From: Symsagittifera roscoffensis
Lineage: Eukaryota; Xenacoelomorpha; Acoela; Convolutidae
DNA: 64,000 nucleotides
Direction: 5' to 3'
NCBI RefSeq assembly: GCF_963678635.1
Contig: NC_087063.1
Span: 40,374,759-40,438,758, forward strand
Part shown: positions 28,899 to 41,457 of the stretch, one piece after another
Layout of the letters: each line of letters begins with the position of its first letter
How positions within the stretch are numbered: position 1 is the stretch's first letter
Notes under the pieces: generated by a model
The model's input: only the letters and a program-made list of their open reading frames with translations
The model's database searches: none
Told to the model about the DNA's origin: nothing
Translations under genes and position numbers: made by a program

Positions 28899-29277
28899 TA
28901 GCAAACTCCCGTAAAATTGATAGCGTTCATGCAGTTAGATTTTTGGGGTAGGTATTCGTAAATTTCGAATGAAATTAAAGATCTGACCTAGCTCATTAGA
29001 AAAACTTGTTGAATGTTTGTTAATTCACAAAGTCCATGTCATCATCAATCAGTATCTTCAATTGAAACATCGACAACAACAAAACTGTTGTTCAGACTGC
29101 GGTTACTTCAAAAAATTGACCTGGGTTAGTTTCCTTAGAAAAAACTGTTAATTTTATAAAAATTGTTTGACATGAATTTTTCTATGAAAAACTATAAATG
29201 AACCCCCCCCCCCTATAAAAACGCATTTCATTTATGCTCAACTGCATTGGTTTTGTATTTCTCAGAAATGTGTTCTG

Positions 29278-29339
29278 TCGCATTCCTATTGGTTGACGTT
29301 ATTTCAATTCGCATTCCTATTGGTTGACGTTTTTTCAAT
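29278..29339. repeat. 31-bp direct repeat, two units
   Basis: TCGCATTCCTATTGGTTGAC followed by GTTATTTCAAT or GTTTTTTCAAT. Each unit contains ATTGG, an inverted CCAAT word. Two copies only. Confidence 0.8.
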
Positions 29340-29357
29340 AAATTTCATCCAAACCTT

Positions 29358-29403
29358 GTTAACTATTTCCTCCCCTATTGCAATAGGGTGGAAAATAGTT
29401 AAC
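29358..29403. repeat. 46-bp inverted repeat
   Basis: GTTAACTATTTCC...CTATTG pairs with CAATAG...GGAAAATAGTTAAC with almost no loop. It is a potential cruciform or a very short foldback relic. Confidence 0.7.
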
Positions 29404-30223
29404 ATGATCCAAAAGGACAAATCACAATATCAAGTTACAAATTGAACTTTCTGAATCAAGGCGTTTTTATTGAATAGTGTTTCATTTTGAAATTGTACCA
29501 TAAGCATTGATGATAAGCATGATAAGTATGAAAAACCTTAGAGAAGAAACATTAACTGTATCAGAAAAACAAGAAATTGCTATTCAGCCTAACAAGCAGC
29601 TACCTTTTAACGAAAAGGTAATCTAGTTGAAAACAAGTAAAATGCCGACCAGCTGAACATTATTTGTAACGTAATTGCTTTTGAGAAATTGGAAAAAATT
29701 GGAAGTGTGTTTGTCTGAGGATGTTTCATTTTCTTCAAATAAAAAATCATTTGACATCCAGAAAATGAAGCATTCAACTGTTTACTACAAAAGAGATTTT
29801 CTTACACATTTTGTCTTAGAACGATGAAAACGGAACCATACAATTTTTACCTAAATCGCGTATTTCTCCGGCTGCTTATGCTACCAACCTTCTAATAATC
29901 TATTCGTGAACGTTTTAGTTGTCGTTCTTTGATCAAATAAATGCCGGTTAAGCGGAGAGAGCTGAATGTTATATCATTTTGAAGTAATTTCAGTCGTCAT
30001 TCGAACAAAATTGAAAAAATTCCAAACATTTTTGCAGTTCTATAGTTTGCTGTGGTTCGAGACTGTTGTGTGAAATTTTACTTATACAATTTTTCAGTTC
30101 CTAAAATTGAAAATTGACTACTTTTTCTGTTTTTCTAGGTTTATTTTGGCCACTGACTCAATTTGGTTCACTCGACATTTATCACATATTCCCCAGTTTT
30201 CACACGTCGCTCAATACAGCTAG

Positions 30224-30735
30224 TGTTGCATACGGATTCACATGTTGCACTTGCGAAATCCTTTTTGGTGGCCTTAAGGGTGCATTGAGTGGTGGCATTA
30301 AGTGGTGCGTACGGATTCACGTGTTGCGCTTGCGAAATCCTTTTTGGTGGCCTTAAGGGTGCATTGAGTGGTGGCATTAAGTGGTGCGTACGGATTCACG
30401 TGTTGCGCTTGCGAAATCCTTTTTGGTGGCCTTAAGGGTGCATTGAGTGGTGGCATTAAGTGGTGCGTACGGATTCACGTGTTGCGCTTGCGAAATCCTT
30501 TTTGGTGGCCTTAAGGGTGCATTGAGTGGTGGCATTAAGTGGTGCGTACGGATTCACGTGTTGCGCTTGCGAAATCCTTTTTGGTGGCCTTAAGGGTGCA
30601 TTGAGTGGTGGCATTGAGTGGTGCGTACGGATTCACGTGTTGCGCTTGCGAAATCGTTTTTGGTGGCCTTAAGGGTGCATTGAGTGGTGGCATTAAGTGG
30701 TGCGTACGGATTCACGTATTGCACATGCAAAATTC
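30224..30735. repeat. 79-bp minisatellite, ~6.5 units
   Basis: The word GGTGCGTACGG recurs at exactly 79-bp steps (30304, 30383, 30462, 30541, 30620, 30699). Units are nearly identical; the first and last are more diverged. ORFs through it are by-products of the repeat. It lies within the PLA2 intron. Confidence 0.95.
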
Positions 30736-31930
30736 TGGTGCATTAAATAAAATTGTAACGAGGTTTTATAATTGTGACTTTATCTGAAAAAAATTGGCTC
30801 ATCTTTCTGTGTATTTTTCTCAACTTAGCCTCCTGAAACGCCCGTAAAATTGATAGCGTTCATGCAGTGGCACGGAAACTTTTTGTGACAGTCAAACAAT
30901 TAACAAGGCATTTTGACTGAACTAGGATTTTTGAAATTGTATGATAAGCACTTTTACGTAAATACGAATAAGATTAAGTGAAAAAGTTGCGAAATTGTCT
31001 ATCTAACTTCTCTCCTTGAAAACTTTTTTCGAAGAAAAATTGCATGCAAAATTTCAATTTCTTGCTTATATGATAGCCCAACAGAATCCAATTCTAATTT
31101 CTAATTCTTTTTCCAAGAAATAATTTTTGGGCTCACAGAACTTGCTTTTACTAACAAGACAATAAGATTTTTATGTTTTTTTCCTGCGCTTATGTGACAA
31201 AAGAGGTTTTCTTCAAAAAATCAAACTAAAAACTAAAGTGCAAAAAATTAGAAAAAAAAATTTTAAAAAAGTTTTTCTAATTCTTTTTCGTTTTTTTAAT
31301 GGTCGTTTTCTGAAAACGAATTTTTGACGCTCTTGACTTGTTCATTAACTCTAAACGCTAGCGTACAATTCTCAAATCACAACTCCCAATAAATCGACAC
31401 TAATTTGAAGAAAATAATATGACCGTTTTTTCTATGTTTTTAATATGACCGGAACATTCTGTGCTACATGCACAGCAACTGGCTATCCTAATTTTTAATG
31501 TAATTTTAAATTTAGCATTTTTATACAAATTAAATTTTTTTGATAAGCTTTTCATCGTAACCGCTGGTATATTTAAGGCTATTGAAAAAGAAAGCTTATA
31601 ATTGCGTAATAGCTTGAAAAATTTGTGTTCCGACCATATTCACAAAAAAATAGAAAACACTGATTTTTAGTTTTCGTCGAATTATTGTCGCTTTTATTGG
31701 GTGGTGAGATTCGAGAATTGTACACTAGTGTAGAGAATTAGTGAATTAGGAAAGATCGACAAAATTTGTTTTCAAAAATAGCTAGTAATAATAACTTTGT
31801 TCGTCATAGCTTTGTTTGATCAAAAATATAAAAATTCAACTGCAATCTAAATATTTTTTTTCCGTTTTTCATTTATCGGTCACATTGTTCTGTGTGTTTT
31901 GCTAAGATAGAAACTGAAAATTTTGTCTAG

Positions 31931-32367
31931 TTTTTGGCGACTGTGACGACTTATGTCCGGCAGGCCAAAACATGACAGCTATCAAACACTGCAAGTCGAT
32001 GGGACCCAATGGGTGCGGCTCCGAAGACATTTCAGATTTCTCCAAAGCACTCGTGGACTTCTTCGTAACTGACAACGTACAAGAGTGCTGCAATGCACAC
32101 GACATTTGTTTCGGGATATGCGGCTCCGTTTTCAACGAGTGTGAACGACAATTCAAAGATTGTCTGAACAGTGTGTATAAACTGCTAGCTTGGAGTACAG
32201 ACGCATTTGGTTGTTCTCATTTCAGAGAAGCTCAAGAGGAAATTTGTGCATGTCGTGTTCCGCAAGCAGGTGTGAAAAAACTAGACATTCCATGCCCGAA
32301 GACACAGGAAGAAAGCCAAGACGTGAAGAAACGAAGGCATCTAAAAAGGACATTTCCTAAAGTGTAG
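31931..32367 (+). CDS. Secreted phospholipase A2, group XII-like: catalytic last exon, copy 1
   Basis: It begins after the acceptor TTTTGTCTAG (31921-31930); a TGA at 31915 limits the frame upstream. It encodes a calcium loop NGCGS, then the active-site block CCNAHDICF with catalytic His (codon 32098-32100) and Asp, then CGSVFNECERQFKDCL. That cysteine pattern matches group XII sPLA2 closely (CCxxHDxCYxxCGxxxxxCxxxFxxCL). The exon ends EICACR plus a basic tail (KKRRHLKR). The enzyme would be secreted, calcium-dependent, and act on phospholipid sn-2 esters; some group XII members are weakly active, so activity is not certain. The entire exon is repeated at 39339-39775. Confidence 0.85.
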
Positions 32368-33230
32368 AAAAAACTACTCATGATCAATTCGAATAAGAAT
32401 TTAAAATAATTTAGATATAATGTTTTCTGTCTGAAGCGTGAACAATTTTGCTTTATATTGGTTTATGATTATGGTCGCGCTGATTAAACGCGATAGAATT
32501 GTGGTCCCACAAATTTTCTTATATTCCCATCAAACGTCACTCAAAAACATGCAAGCTAAAGAGTTTTTGTAACTTTTTTAACAAAAAACACTCAGATATA
32601 GGCACAGATTGGATTTCAACGATCTTTATCTGAATAGTTTCCGCCTAAAATCAGTATTCACCAAAAGGTACAGGAGATCTAGACGGGTTACACAATTGTA
32701 ATCGATCTTCGTCTAGTTATACATTTTTGCTGATTCAAATTTTAGTCAATTGAAAGAGCGGCCGCTTAATTACACTTTACAGGAAAAAATCGAAATAAAA
32801 AACTCTTTCCGAGAAATGAATTTTTCAAGTTCATTTCAAACGCTCCAGGGTGACTAAAATTCTATAGGAGGCTGTTGATAGGGACTCACCAAAATAATGG
32901 AACCACAATCCAAAACGAATTAGATGATTTCTTTTTGAGCAAGTTACTTTTACAGACCATAACCAAACATTTATGATAGTTACAACTTCTTTGATACGGA
33001 ATTGAAAATTAAGAAAATTTTTTATCATGAAAAACTTCTGGTGGAAAACTAGCCCGTACAACAGAAGATAAAAAATGTATTATACACAGGAAACCGCAGA
33101 CGTTTACACCGACTTTCAAGAATATTTACATGGCTTCGTCGAATTTTTTGTTAGGCGAAGAAATTTTCTCTTAGAACACAAAAATGCCAAAACTCTTTTT
33201 TTAAAAGAAAAATTGAAAGTTTTGACATAT
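32368..33230. other. 3' flank of PLA2 exon, unit 1
   Basis: AT-rich; no further exon, repeat or ORF recognised. The PLA2 transcript should end here; AATAAG/AATAAT words occur shortly after the stop but no canonical AATAAA is obvious in the first 80 bases. The same sequence follows copy 2. Confidence 0.4.
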
Positions 33231-33582
33231 AGGTGATTTTAGAGGTGGGGCTGGGGTCAAACATATCTTCTTGCTCCTCAGGGGATCCACTCCGCCGACC
33301 CAAGGTGTCCCCTCTTTGTACTATTTTGAGATATCCATTTTTGGCAGACTGACCTTTAAAATTTTCTAAAGGTGCCTTGGGCGATAATATATACTAATTT
33401 TGAGGGGGTAGTCCGCGCCGGAAAAACGCGATTTTATGGTCAAAGTTTTCCAAAAAATGCATAAAAATGCTTTTTTGGTTTTTTTTTTCAAAAATTTGCT
33501 AGCGCAGCTGGAATTATTCTAAAAATAGGGTCTTTAAAGTGAGGTCAGAGAAACAGTTTGGTCGACAAAAGAAAAGTCGAAA
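33231..33582. mobile_element. Left part of an hAT-like MITE split by the BEL/Pao insertion
   Basis: Matches the MITE at 61765-62049 in order: a GTGGGGCTGGGG start, CCGCCGACCCAAGG, GTCCCCTCTTTG, ATATATACTAA, TTTTGAGGGGG, GCGCCGGAAAAACG, TTTGGTCGAC. Its right end is found at 59097-59155 after the Pao element. The left terminus is eroded. Duplicate copies lie at 40640-40989 and 46130-46478. Confidence 0.75.
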
Positions 33583-34050
33583 TAATGCAACGCAAATATA
33601 AGACAGAGTATAGATGCATATGAAACAAGAGTATAAATGCATAAAATAAGAACACGTGGGCGAGCGGCCAAAGCTAAAGTAACCTAACGCCGACTATATA
33701 GACATGACAGTTGACGTAGGTTCGGTTCCCCTACCTGCCCATGTATTAATAAACTAAAAAAAGGGTTATATCCTATTTTAACTGTTTTTGGTTCTACTTC
33801 GGTTCAGCCTTGATTAAGGCTGACCGCCAAAAAGAGCAATTTGTCTCAAGGACATTACCGACCGGTTCTTGTGGCTAGCTTGCGCCAATTTGTTTATTGG
33901 AGCTGAGGATTGGTGAGTTGATGAACTTGTTTTACAGCAAATTTTGGATGATATTATCAATATTGCCGATGAATTTTGTATTGCCGAGAATACGAATTTA
34001 TTATTGATTTTTTGATTTTAAATTCATCCTAGAGAGATTTAGCGAGCAAA
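33583..34050 (+). repeat. BEL/Pao 5' LTR, unit 1
   Basis: 468 bp, ending GAGCAAA, followed by a primer-binding site TGGCGCCCCACAAGGGAC (34054). Contains a hairpin TCAGCCTTGATTAAGGCTGA and a tRNA-like stretch with A-box and B-box words. It starts TAATGCAACG where the 3' LTR has TGTTGCAACG. Confidence 0.85.
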
Positions 34051-34158
34051 TTTTGGCGCCCCACAAGGGACCGACGAAGACGCGAAGTCGGTCGACACGA
34101 GCTTCACCGAGGGACACAAGGGACGGTTAGTGCCCTGAGTGTTTGATAATTTGACGAC

Positions 34159-34400
34159 ATGAGTGCAAATAGAGTTGGCACTCAGCCAATAGAGTTTGCA
34201 GTTGGCAGTAAGAAGAGTTGGCAGTCAGTCAACAGAGTTTGCAGTTGGCAGTCAGCCAAAAGAGTTTGCAGTTGGCAGCCAGCCAATAGAGTTGGCACTT
34301 GGCAGAGTTGTTTCTCGGACAGTTTCCCCGACACGAATACCCACTTGGCCGAGTGAGCAATTGGCCAAAATTGGAAGTGTGCAGTTGGACGAGGAGTCTG
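34159..34400 (+). repeat. GTTGGCAGTCAGCCAA short tandem repeats in the Pao leader, unit 1
   Basis: Degenerate units of AGAGTTTGCAGTTGGCAGTC + AGCCAA are repeated about six times. Two overlapping short ORFs cross it (to 34552) and are probably artefacts of the repeat. Copies at 41566-41807 and 47055-47296. Confidence 0.75.
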
Positions 34401-34559
34401 TAAGCCGACAGAGTAGACAGGCGAAAGAGCAGACTGGCAGAAGAAAGGCCTGTTTAGGTGTTCTGATTTTGACTTTTGGTCAAAGTGGAGCTGTGTTTTT
34501 CTCGAAACCCGAAGTTTTGGATACTTTCACGGTGTCGCCAATCTCCAATTAAAACTGTA

Positions 34560-35860
34560 AGAAGGTTCCATAACTTTTAAAACTCACCAATTTTGCTATA
34601 AATCTATATAAGATGTCATTAAAGCTGAAATTTTCCGCAAGCTAGCTCCCGGTAATTTTTCTCAATATCCAAAATTTTTGGACAGTTCCGTTGAACTGAA
34701 ATATCTTACAGTCGGTACATAGAGAAACTGACTTGACATTTTTTATAGATACCAAAAATTTTTGGATATATGTGAACGGAATTTTAATCCGTGAAACTGG
34801 AACATTGACAAGAGGTACTGGACTAGTTTTTTGGATTGGTTTATGACTCGAACCCGCTGATCAAAATTTTCCGGAAATGTTTGTGAAAAAAGTAAAAATT
34901 GTCAAAAAATTTTCAAAAAGTCCCCAGAATTCTGCGAAACTGTGCTGTAAGATGACACACACCTTATGTTAAGTGGTCTGGTAGCAAAATATCAGGCAAA
35001 TTAAGTTGAGTTTTTTCATCCTCAGGTTTCTTCCGAGTGTGTTGTTGTTCTGAAACTTAACCAATTTGACAAACTTAACAAATTTGATTCTGGTTAAGTT
35101 CAAATGTTCTGAAACTTAACCAGTTTGCCTAATCCCCCACCCACCTTTGGTGAAGCTGAAAGCCAGTTCGCTTCAAGTGAATCAAAAACATTTCTGCCCG
35201 TCCGATTATTGACTTCGTTGCGTGACAGTAATGTTAAGTGGTCAGGCACGGTGATATTAAGTGAGTTAGGTTGAATTCTTTCATCCTCAGGTTTACTCCG
35301 TGTGTGTTGTTGGAGTTCAACCGACCTACTTAATTTTCCAACCCCATTGGTACTTAAGCGTAACGTAGCCGTGGCATAGGTCCCTTAAGTGTATGGTATT
35401 CATTCTAGAGGCTAGTTCCTTGGATCATGCGCTCCGAAAACTTCGCGCTCCGTCCCAGAAGCGCGTCAAAGATACTTGCTTTACAAAGCCAGGTTTAAGT
35501 TTGAACTTTAACGCTAGCGACTCTCAGAAAACAAAACAGTATTACCTCTATCACTAGTTGTCTCACCGCAACGACGTTGTAGTTTGGCCTCCTTCCCTTG
35601 AGTTAAAGACTTTCCTCCTTCTAAGGCGTTATAGCGCTAATCTTAACATCCTTAAGACTCGTAAGAAGCGGAACCGCTACCATTCAAAGCTCGAAAAGCT
35701 ATAAAAAATAGGCTTCAGGTAGAAGCTTTGAGTCGGCAAGTTCCCCCATCTTGTAAACTAATGTTGATATATTAATGTAAATTTAATTACGTATCAAAAC
35801 AGTATCCCATTTTATTGATTGTTTTCTATTTAAGGAGCATCCGTAAAATATTGTCAATTT
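34560..35860 (+). other. Pao untranslated leader, unit 1
   Basis: No convincing coding sequence. A 60-70-bp motif (TTAAGTGGTC...CATCCTCAGGTTT...GTGTGTTGTTG) occurs twice, near 34973-35050 and 35230-35310. TTCTGAAACTTAACCAATTTG-type words recur between them. The same sequence is present in units 2 and 3. Confidence 0.5.
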
Positions 35861-38480
35861 GTGAAAAACATGGACAAAAAATTCCAAAATAAGATACGCA
35901 AGTTATTTGAAACCCGTCCAAATCTAGAAAATGAGCTGCTTAAAGGTCACTCATTATTACTTGAGTGCATTGAGAACAATAGTAGCACCGCGAAAATTGA
36001 TAATGCTAATTACAAATGTAAAATTGCGTTGGAAAAAGCTGTTGACGTAATTGAGCAATTAATTGGGCTAGCCGGGAAAACAAAAACCCTGAAAAAATTA
36101 TTATTTAGCAAGACCTTTGGCTTAAGAAAGTAACCGAAATGAACGATAAAGTAATGCATGAAGCTCAGAGTTACAAGATGAGCCTTGAACCTTCGTCAAT
36201 TTCAGCAGCCGGCATTACAGGGAGCAAAGGATCTTTACAACAAACTAGGTCTGAGACATTCTCATTCTCGCACAAAACAAGGGATTCAGAAGCACGAGTA
36301 TCTGAAAACAGGTCTAAGGTCTCTAATAAGTCTAGGGATAGTAGAAAGCTTGACTCACATAAGTCTTATAAATATGCTTCCACTCGTCATACGTCGACTG
36401 TTCGCACCATGTCATGAATTGAGAAACGGCATGAGTTAGCTTTAGTAAAACGACGCCATGAGGAGCCGGAAAGGCAGTATCAACTACCTATAAGACTTAA
36501 AGAGCAAGAGAACCGTCTTAAGTTCGAACAAAGTCAGCTGGAACTAGAGCAATTGGCTGAAGGTCATAAAAAGCAACTAATTGAAAAGGAAATTAAAGGG
36601 TTTGAACTTGAGTACAGTTCATCCGAGGTGAGCAAAAAGGTAGCGGAAAGTAACTCGACAGGAGTAAGTCAACCTACTTCTAAAGTAGCAACCGATCGGA
36701 ATAATGATTGGGTAGACTCTGTTAGTTCACAAGCACCTCCTGACGTTGCTAGTGCGCCAGGTTTGCTGGCCTTCACTCATGTACCAATTTCGTCAGAACC
36801 GATGACTTCCGCCAACCTCTTTCATGCAATTCACAGCAGTAATGGTCATAACCATGGGTACACAGCATTGAGTGACGCTGGAATCCATAGTCATGGAACC
36901 GGTTATGCCTCAATTTGGCAAGGCAAGCCTTTTGCCATTTTAAGCTTCTGCTCCATCTGTTTCAGTCCCAGATAACACTATGCATTCTAGTGCACATGTT
37001 TCTGATGCACACGTGTAACCACCACCGTCTGCTGTTCCTTTACAGACCATGAGTTCGAACATAACTAACGGTAGTTTTGCCAACGGGCAACCGGAATCAT
37101 TATCTTTCCCAATGTTACCGGCAAAACCCGGTACTGGTTTTGTTTCGTTGTCACCTGCATTTGCTGGTGGTGACCTCTCATCTTCTGGAGTAAACCCACC
37201 GCCGGTTTTCCTTTCGGCACCTCATTACCATACGGCGCCAGTCCAGACTCAACATTATGTTCCCTTTGTACCGCATACTGAGTAACCTAATATCAACGAT
37301 TACTATACAAGTGATGCAAACTTATGGCGATTGGATGCTACAAATCCAATAGTCACGCCCGTTCAGTGTTGTAATGATGAAACGTTTTTTGCAATGTGAC
37401 AATTGTTCTCCCACCGTGTAACACCGCCGCCCCGTATACTAGTGGTGGAACTGTGTATTTTAATTCTCCACCAGTTCCACGCCAACAGGTTCTGCATTTT
37501 GACAATTATACTAATACTGGTTATCAGCCAGTCAACGAAGACTACGCACCGTCTTCCGCTTATCCGAACTAAAGTTGTTCATCGGATCGACCTCTCCCCG
37601 CTCGTGAATTGGCAGAATTATTGATGCATAGCCGCAAAGATCATCTTCGTGATTGGAAGTTAGCCCAGTTTGACGGCAACCCGTTAAACTGGCAGGAATG
37701 TTTTGGTCAATTTAAGTCCACCATTGTTTCCGCTGTTCTCATGGATGATATAAAACTGACATACTTAAAAACACTCGTCACTGCAAAGCAAAAACCGCAA
37801 TTGCGGATCTTAGTTATACTGGCGTTATGTACAAGGATGCGCTGGCCACCTCGCAACGGAAGTTTGGGCAACCACACGCTTTTGTATGTGCGCATCTTGA
37901 TAAGCTGAATACTTTTCCTCCACTTAAGATGCAAAATTCGGAAAATTTCATTAGTTTCTCCTCTGCCATATCTGGTTTTGTAGCAGTTTTCAAATCATTG
38001 TCATTCAACGATGATCTAAAGAGTGTTAACCTGTTAAGTCAAGCTGTTAGTAAACTTCCGCCTAACCTCAAGGAAGCTTGGTCAATGCATACTGTTAGGC
38101 ATGATTGGCAGCGACCAACACTCTTAGACTTTAATAACTGGTTGAAAGAAAAGGCCGAGGGCATGAACGATTACGTGTACTTAACTCTAAGGCAAAAAAC
38201 GAGGAACCAGTTGAACCAAAACAACCAAAGTTTTTGCAGCCAATAGTCAGGTGACTAGTAAAGCTCAGGATAAGTTTAAGCTTCCGCCTTGCGTTTTGTG
38301 TACGGGTAGTCATGCATTGTAGAACTGTGCTGTTTTCACGTAAAAGAATGCTACTCTGCGAGCAAAAAACGTAGCTGAACAGAAACTTTGCTTCGCTTGC
38401 CTCAATACCAATCAAAGTTTCCGGCAATGTTCTAGAGCTAAAAATTACCCGAAGCCAGAGTGCGATAGCACACATAATGT
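35861..38480 (+). pseudogene. BEL/Pao gag pseudogene, unit 1
   Basis: The first 90 codons (35861-36133) form a coiled-coil-like Gag N-terminus. Charged helical and Ser/Pro-rich pieces follow in other frames (36139-37285). From 37609 a DUF1759-like capsid region appears (AQFDGNPLNWQECFGQF), continuing in another frame at 37827-38246. The zinc-knuckle part (CVLC...C, CFACL...C) carries an in-frame TAG at 38330-38332. At least four frame changes or stops interrupt it. Confidence 0.8.
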
Positions 38481-39338
38481 CTTGCCCAACAGAATCCAAT
38501 TCTAATTTCTAATTCTTTTTCCAAGAAATAATTTTTGGGCTCACAGAACTTGCTTTTACTAACAAGACAATAAAGTTTTTATGTTTTTTTCCTGCGCTTA
38601 TGTGACAAAAGAGGTTTTCTTCAAAAAATCAAACAAAAAACTAAAGTGCAAAAAATTAGAAAAAAAAAATTTAAAAAAGTTTTTCTAATTCTTTTTCGTT
38701 TTTTTAATGGTCGTTTTCTGAAAACAAATTTTTGACGCTCTTGACTTGTTCATTAACTCTATACGCTAGCGTACAATTCTCAAATCACAACTCCCAATAA
38801 ATCGACACTAATTTGAAGAAAATAATATGACCGTTTTTTCTATGTTTTTAATATGACCGGAACATTCTGTGCTACATGCACAGCAACTGGCTATCCTTAT
38901 TTTTAATGTAATTTTAAATTTAGCATTTTTATACAAATTAAATTTTTTTGATAAGCTTTTCATCGTAACCGCTGGTATATTTAAGGCTATTGAAAAAGAA
39001 AGCTTATAATTGCGTAATAGCTTGAAAAATTTGTGTTCCGACCATATTCACAAAAAAATAGAAAACACTGATTTTTAGTTTTCGTCGAATTATTGTCGCT
39101 TTTATTGGGTGGTGAGATTCGAGAATTGTACACTAGTGTAGAGAATTAGTGAATTAGGAAAGATCGACAAAATTTGTTTTCAAAAATAGCTAGTAATAAT
39201 AACTTTGTTCGTCATAGCTTTGTTTGATCAAAAATATAAAAATTCAACTGCAATCTAAATATTTTTTTTCCGTTTTTCATTTATCGGTCACATTGTTCTG
39301 TGTGTTTTGCTAAGATAGAAACTGAAAATTTTGTCTAG

Positions 39339-39775
39339 TTTTTGGCGACTGTGACGACTTATGTCCGGCAGGCCAAAACATGACAGCTATCAAACACTGC
39401 AAGTCGATGGGACCCAATGGGTGCGGCTCCGAAGACATTTCAGATTTCTCCAAAGCACTCGTGGACTTCTTCGTAACTGACAACGTACAAGAGTGCTGCA
39501 ATGCACACGACATTTGTTTCGGGATATGCGGCTCCGTTTTCAACGAGTGTGAACGACAATTCAAAGATTGTCTGAACAGTGTGTATAAACTGCTAGCTTG
39601 GAGTACAGACGCATTTGGTTGTTCTCATTTCAGAGAAGCTCAAGAGGAAATTTGTGCATGTCGTGTTCCGCAAGCAGGTGTGAAAAAACTAGACATTCCA
39701 TGCCCGAAGACACAGGAAGAAAGCCAAGACGTGAAGAAACGAAGGCATCTAAAAAGGACATTTCCTAAAGTGTAG
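39339..39775 (+). CDS. Duplicated PLA2 catalytic last exon, copy 2
   Basis: The protein is identical to that of 31931-32367, and the acceptor (TTTTGTCTAG) is also kept. It has no second signal-peptide exon nearby. It could be an alternative terminal exon for the exon at 26364-26502 or a non-expressed copy. All key residues (NGCGS, CCNAHDICF) are intact, consistent with very recent duplication or an assembly artefact. Confidence 0.7.
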
Positions 39776-40989
39776 AAAAAACTACTCATGATCAATTCGA
39801 ATAAGAATTTAAAATAATTTAGATATAGTGTTTTCTGTCTGAAGCGTGAACAATTTTGCTTTATATTGGTTTATGATTATGGTCGCGCTGATTAAACGCG
39901 ATAGAATTGTGGTCCCACAAATTTTCTTATATTCCCATCAAACGTCACTCAAAAACATGCAAGCTAAAGAGTTTTTGTAACTTTTTTAACAAAAAACACT
40001 CAGATATAGGCACAGATTGGATTTCAACGATCTTTATCTGAATAGTTTCCGCCTAAAATCAGTATTCACCAAAAGGTACAGGAGATCTAGACGGGTTACA
40101 CAATTGTAATCGATCTTCGTCTAGTTATACATTTTTGCTGATTCAAATTTTAGTCAATTGAAAGAGCGGCCGCTTAATTACACTTTACAGGAAAAAATCG
40201 AAATAAAAAACTCTTTCCGAGAAATGAATTTTTCAAGTTCATTTCAAACGCTCCAGGGTGACTAAAATTCTATAGGAGGCTGTTGATAGGGACTCACCAA
40301 AATAATGGAACCACAATCCAAAACGAATTAGATGATTTCTTTTTGAGCAAGTTACTTTTACAGACCATAACCAAACATTTATGATAGTTACAACTTCTTT
40401 GATACGGAATTGAAAATTAAGAAATTTTTTTATCATGAAATACTTCTGGTGGAAAACTAGCCCGTACAACAGAAGATAAAAAATGTATTATACACAGGAA
40501 ACCGCAGACGTTTACACCGACTTTCAAGAATATTTACATGGCTTCGTCGAATTTTTTGTTAGGCGAAGAAATTTTCTCTTAGAACACAAAAATGCCAAAA
40601 CTCTTTTTTTAAAAGAAAAATTGAAAGTTTTGACATATAGGTGATTTTAGAGGGGGGCTGGGGTCAAACATATCTTCTTGCTCCTCAGGGGATCCACTCC
40701 GCCGACCCAAGGTGTCCCCTCTTTGTACTATTTTGAGATATCCATTTTTGGCAGACTGACTTTTAAAATTTTCTAAAGGTGCCTTGGGCGATAATATATA
40801 CTAATTTTGAGGGGGTAGTCCGCGCCGGAAAAACGCGATTTTATGGTCAAAGTTTTCCAAAAAATGCATAAAAATGCTTTTTTGGTTTTTTTTTTCAAAA
40901 ATTTGCTAGCGCAGCTGGAATTATTCTAAAAATAGGGTCTTTAAAGTGAGGTCAGAGAAACAGTTTGGTCGACAAAAGAAAAGTCGAAA

Positions 40990-41457
40990 TAATGCAACGC
41001 AAATATAAGACAGAGTATAGATGCATATGAAACAAGAGTATAAATGCATAAAATAAGAACACGTGGGCGAGCGGCCAAAGCTAAAGTAACCTAACGCCGA
41101 CTATATAGACATGACAGTTGACGTAGGTTCGGTTCCCCTACCTGCCCATGTATTAATAAACTAAAAAAAGGGTTATATCCTATTTTAACTGTTTTTGGTT
41201 CTACTTCGGTTCAGCCTTGATTAAGGCTGACCGCCAAAAAGAGCAATTCGTCTCAAGGACATTACCGACCGGTTCTTGTGGCTAGCTTGCGCCAATTTGT
41301 TTATTGGAGCTGAGGATTGGTGAGTTGATGAACTTGTTTTACAGCAAATTTTGGATGATATTATCAATATTGCCGATGAATTTTGTATTGCCGAGAATAC
41401 GAATTTATTATTGATTTTTTGATTTTAAATTCATCCTAGAGAGATTTAGCGAGCACA
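40990..41457 (+). repeat. BEL/Pao LTR, unit 2
   Basis: Duplicate of the 33583 LTR; ends GAGCACA, the form seen at the 3' LTR. Followed by the same primer-binding site. Confidence 0.85.

Larger units (their letters stand above)
26503..31930 (+). other. Large PLA2 intron
   Basis: 5.4 kb between donor GTGAGT and acceptor GTCTAG. It contains the dispersed repeat 27243-27775, a MITE (28022-28898), short direct and inverted repeats near 29280-29400, and a 79-bp minisatellite (30224-30735). The blocks at about 27840-28960 and 30000-30870 are diverged copies of each other, an old local duplication. Confidence 0.65.
31076..38483 (+). repeat. Tandem duplication unit 1 (7.4 kb)
   Basis: Contains intron sequence, the PLA2 last exon, a broken hAT-like MITE end, a BEL/Pao 5' LTR, leader and gag pseudogene. 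It repeats at a spacing of 7,407-7,408 bp. The junction to unit 2 reads CATAATGTCTTG|CCCAACAG, joining the Pao gag end to the intron with 1-3 bases of microhomology. Confidence 0.95.

Noticed and set aside
31972-32367. PLA2 as a complete 131-aa single-exon gene
   Set aside because: Lacks a signal peptide, and the open frame extends upstream to a good acceptor; it is the last exon.
34159-34552. 65-aa and 118-aa ORFs repeated three times
   Set aside because: Overlapping frames through short tandem repeats of the Pao leader; present three times only because of the segmental duplication.
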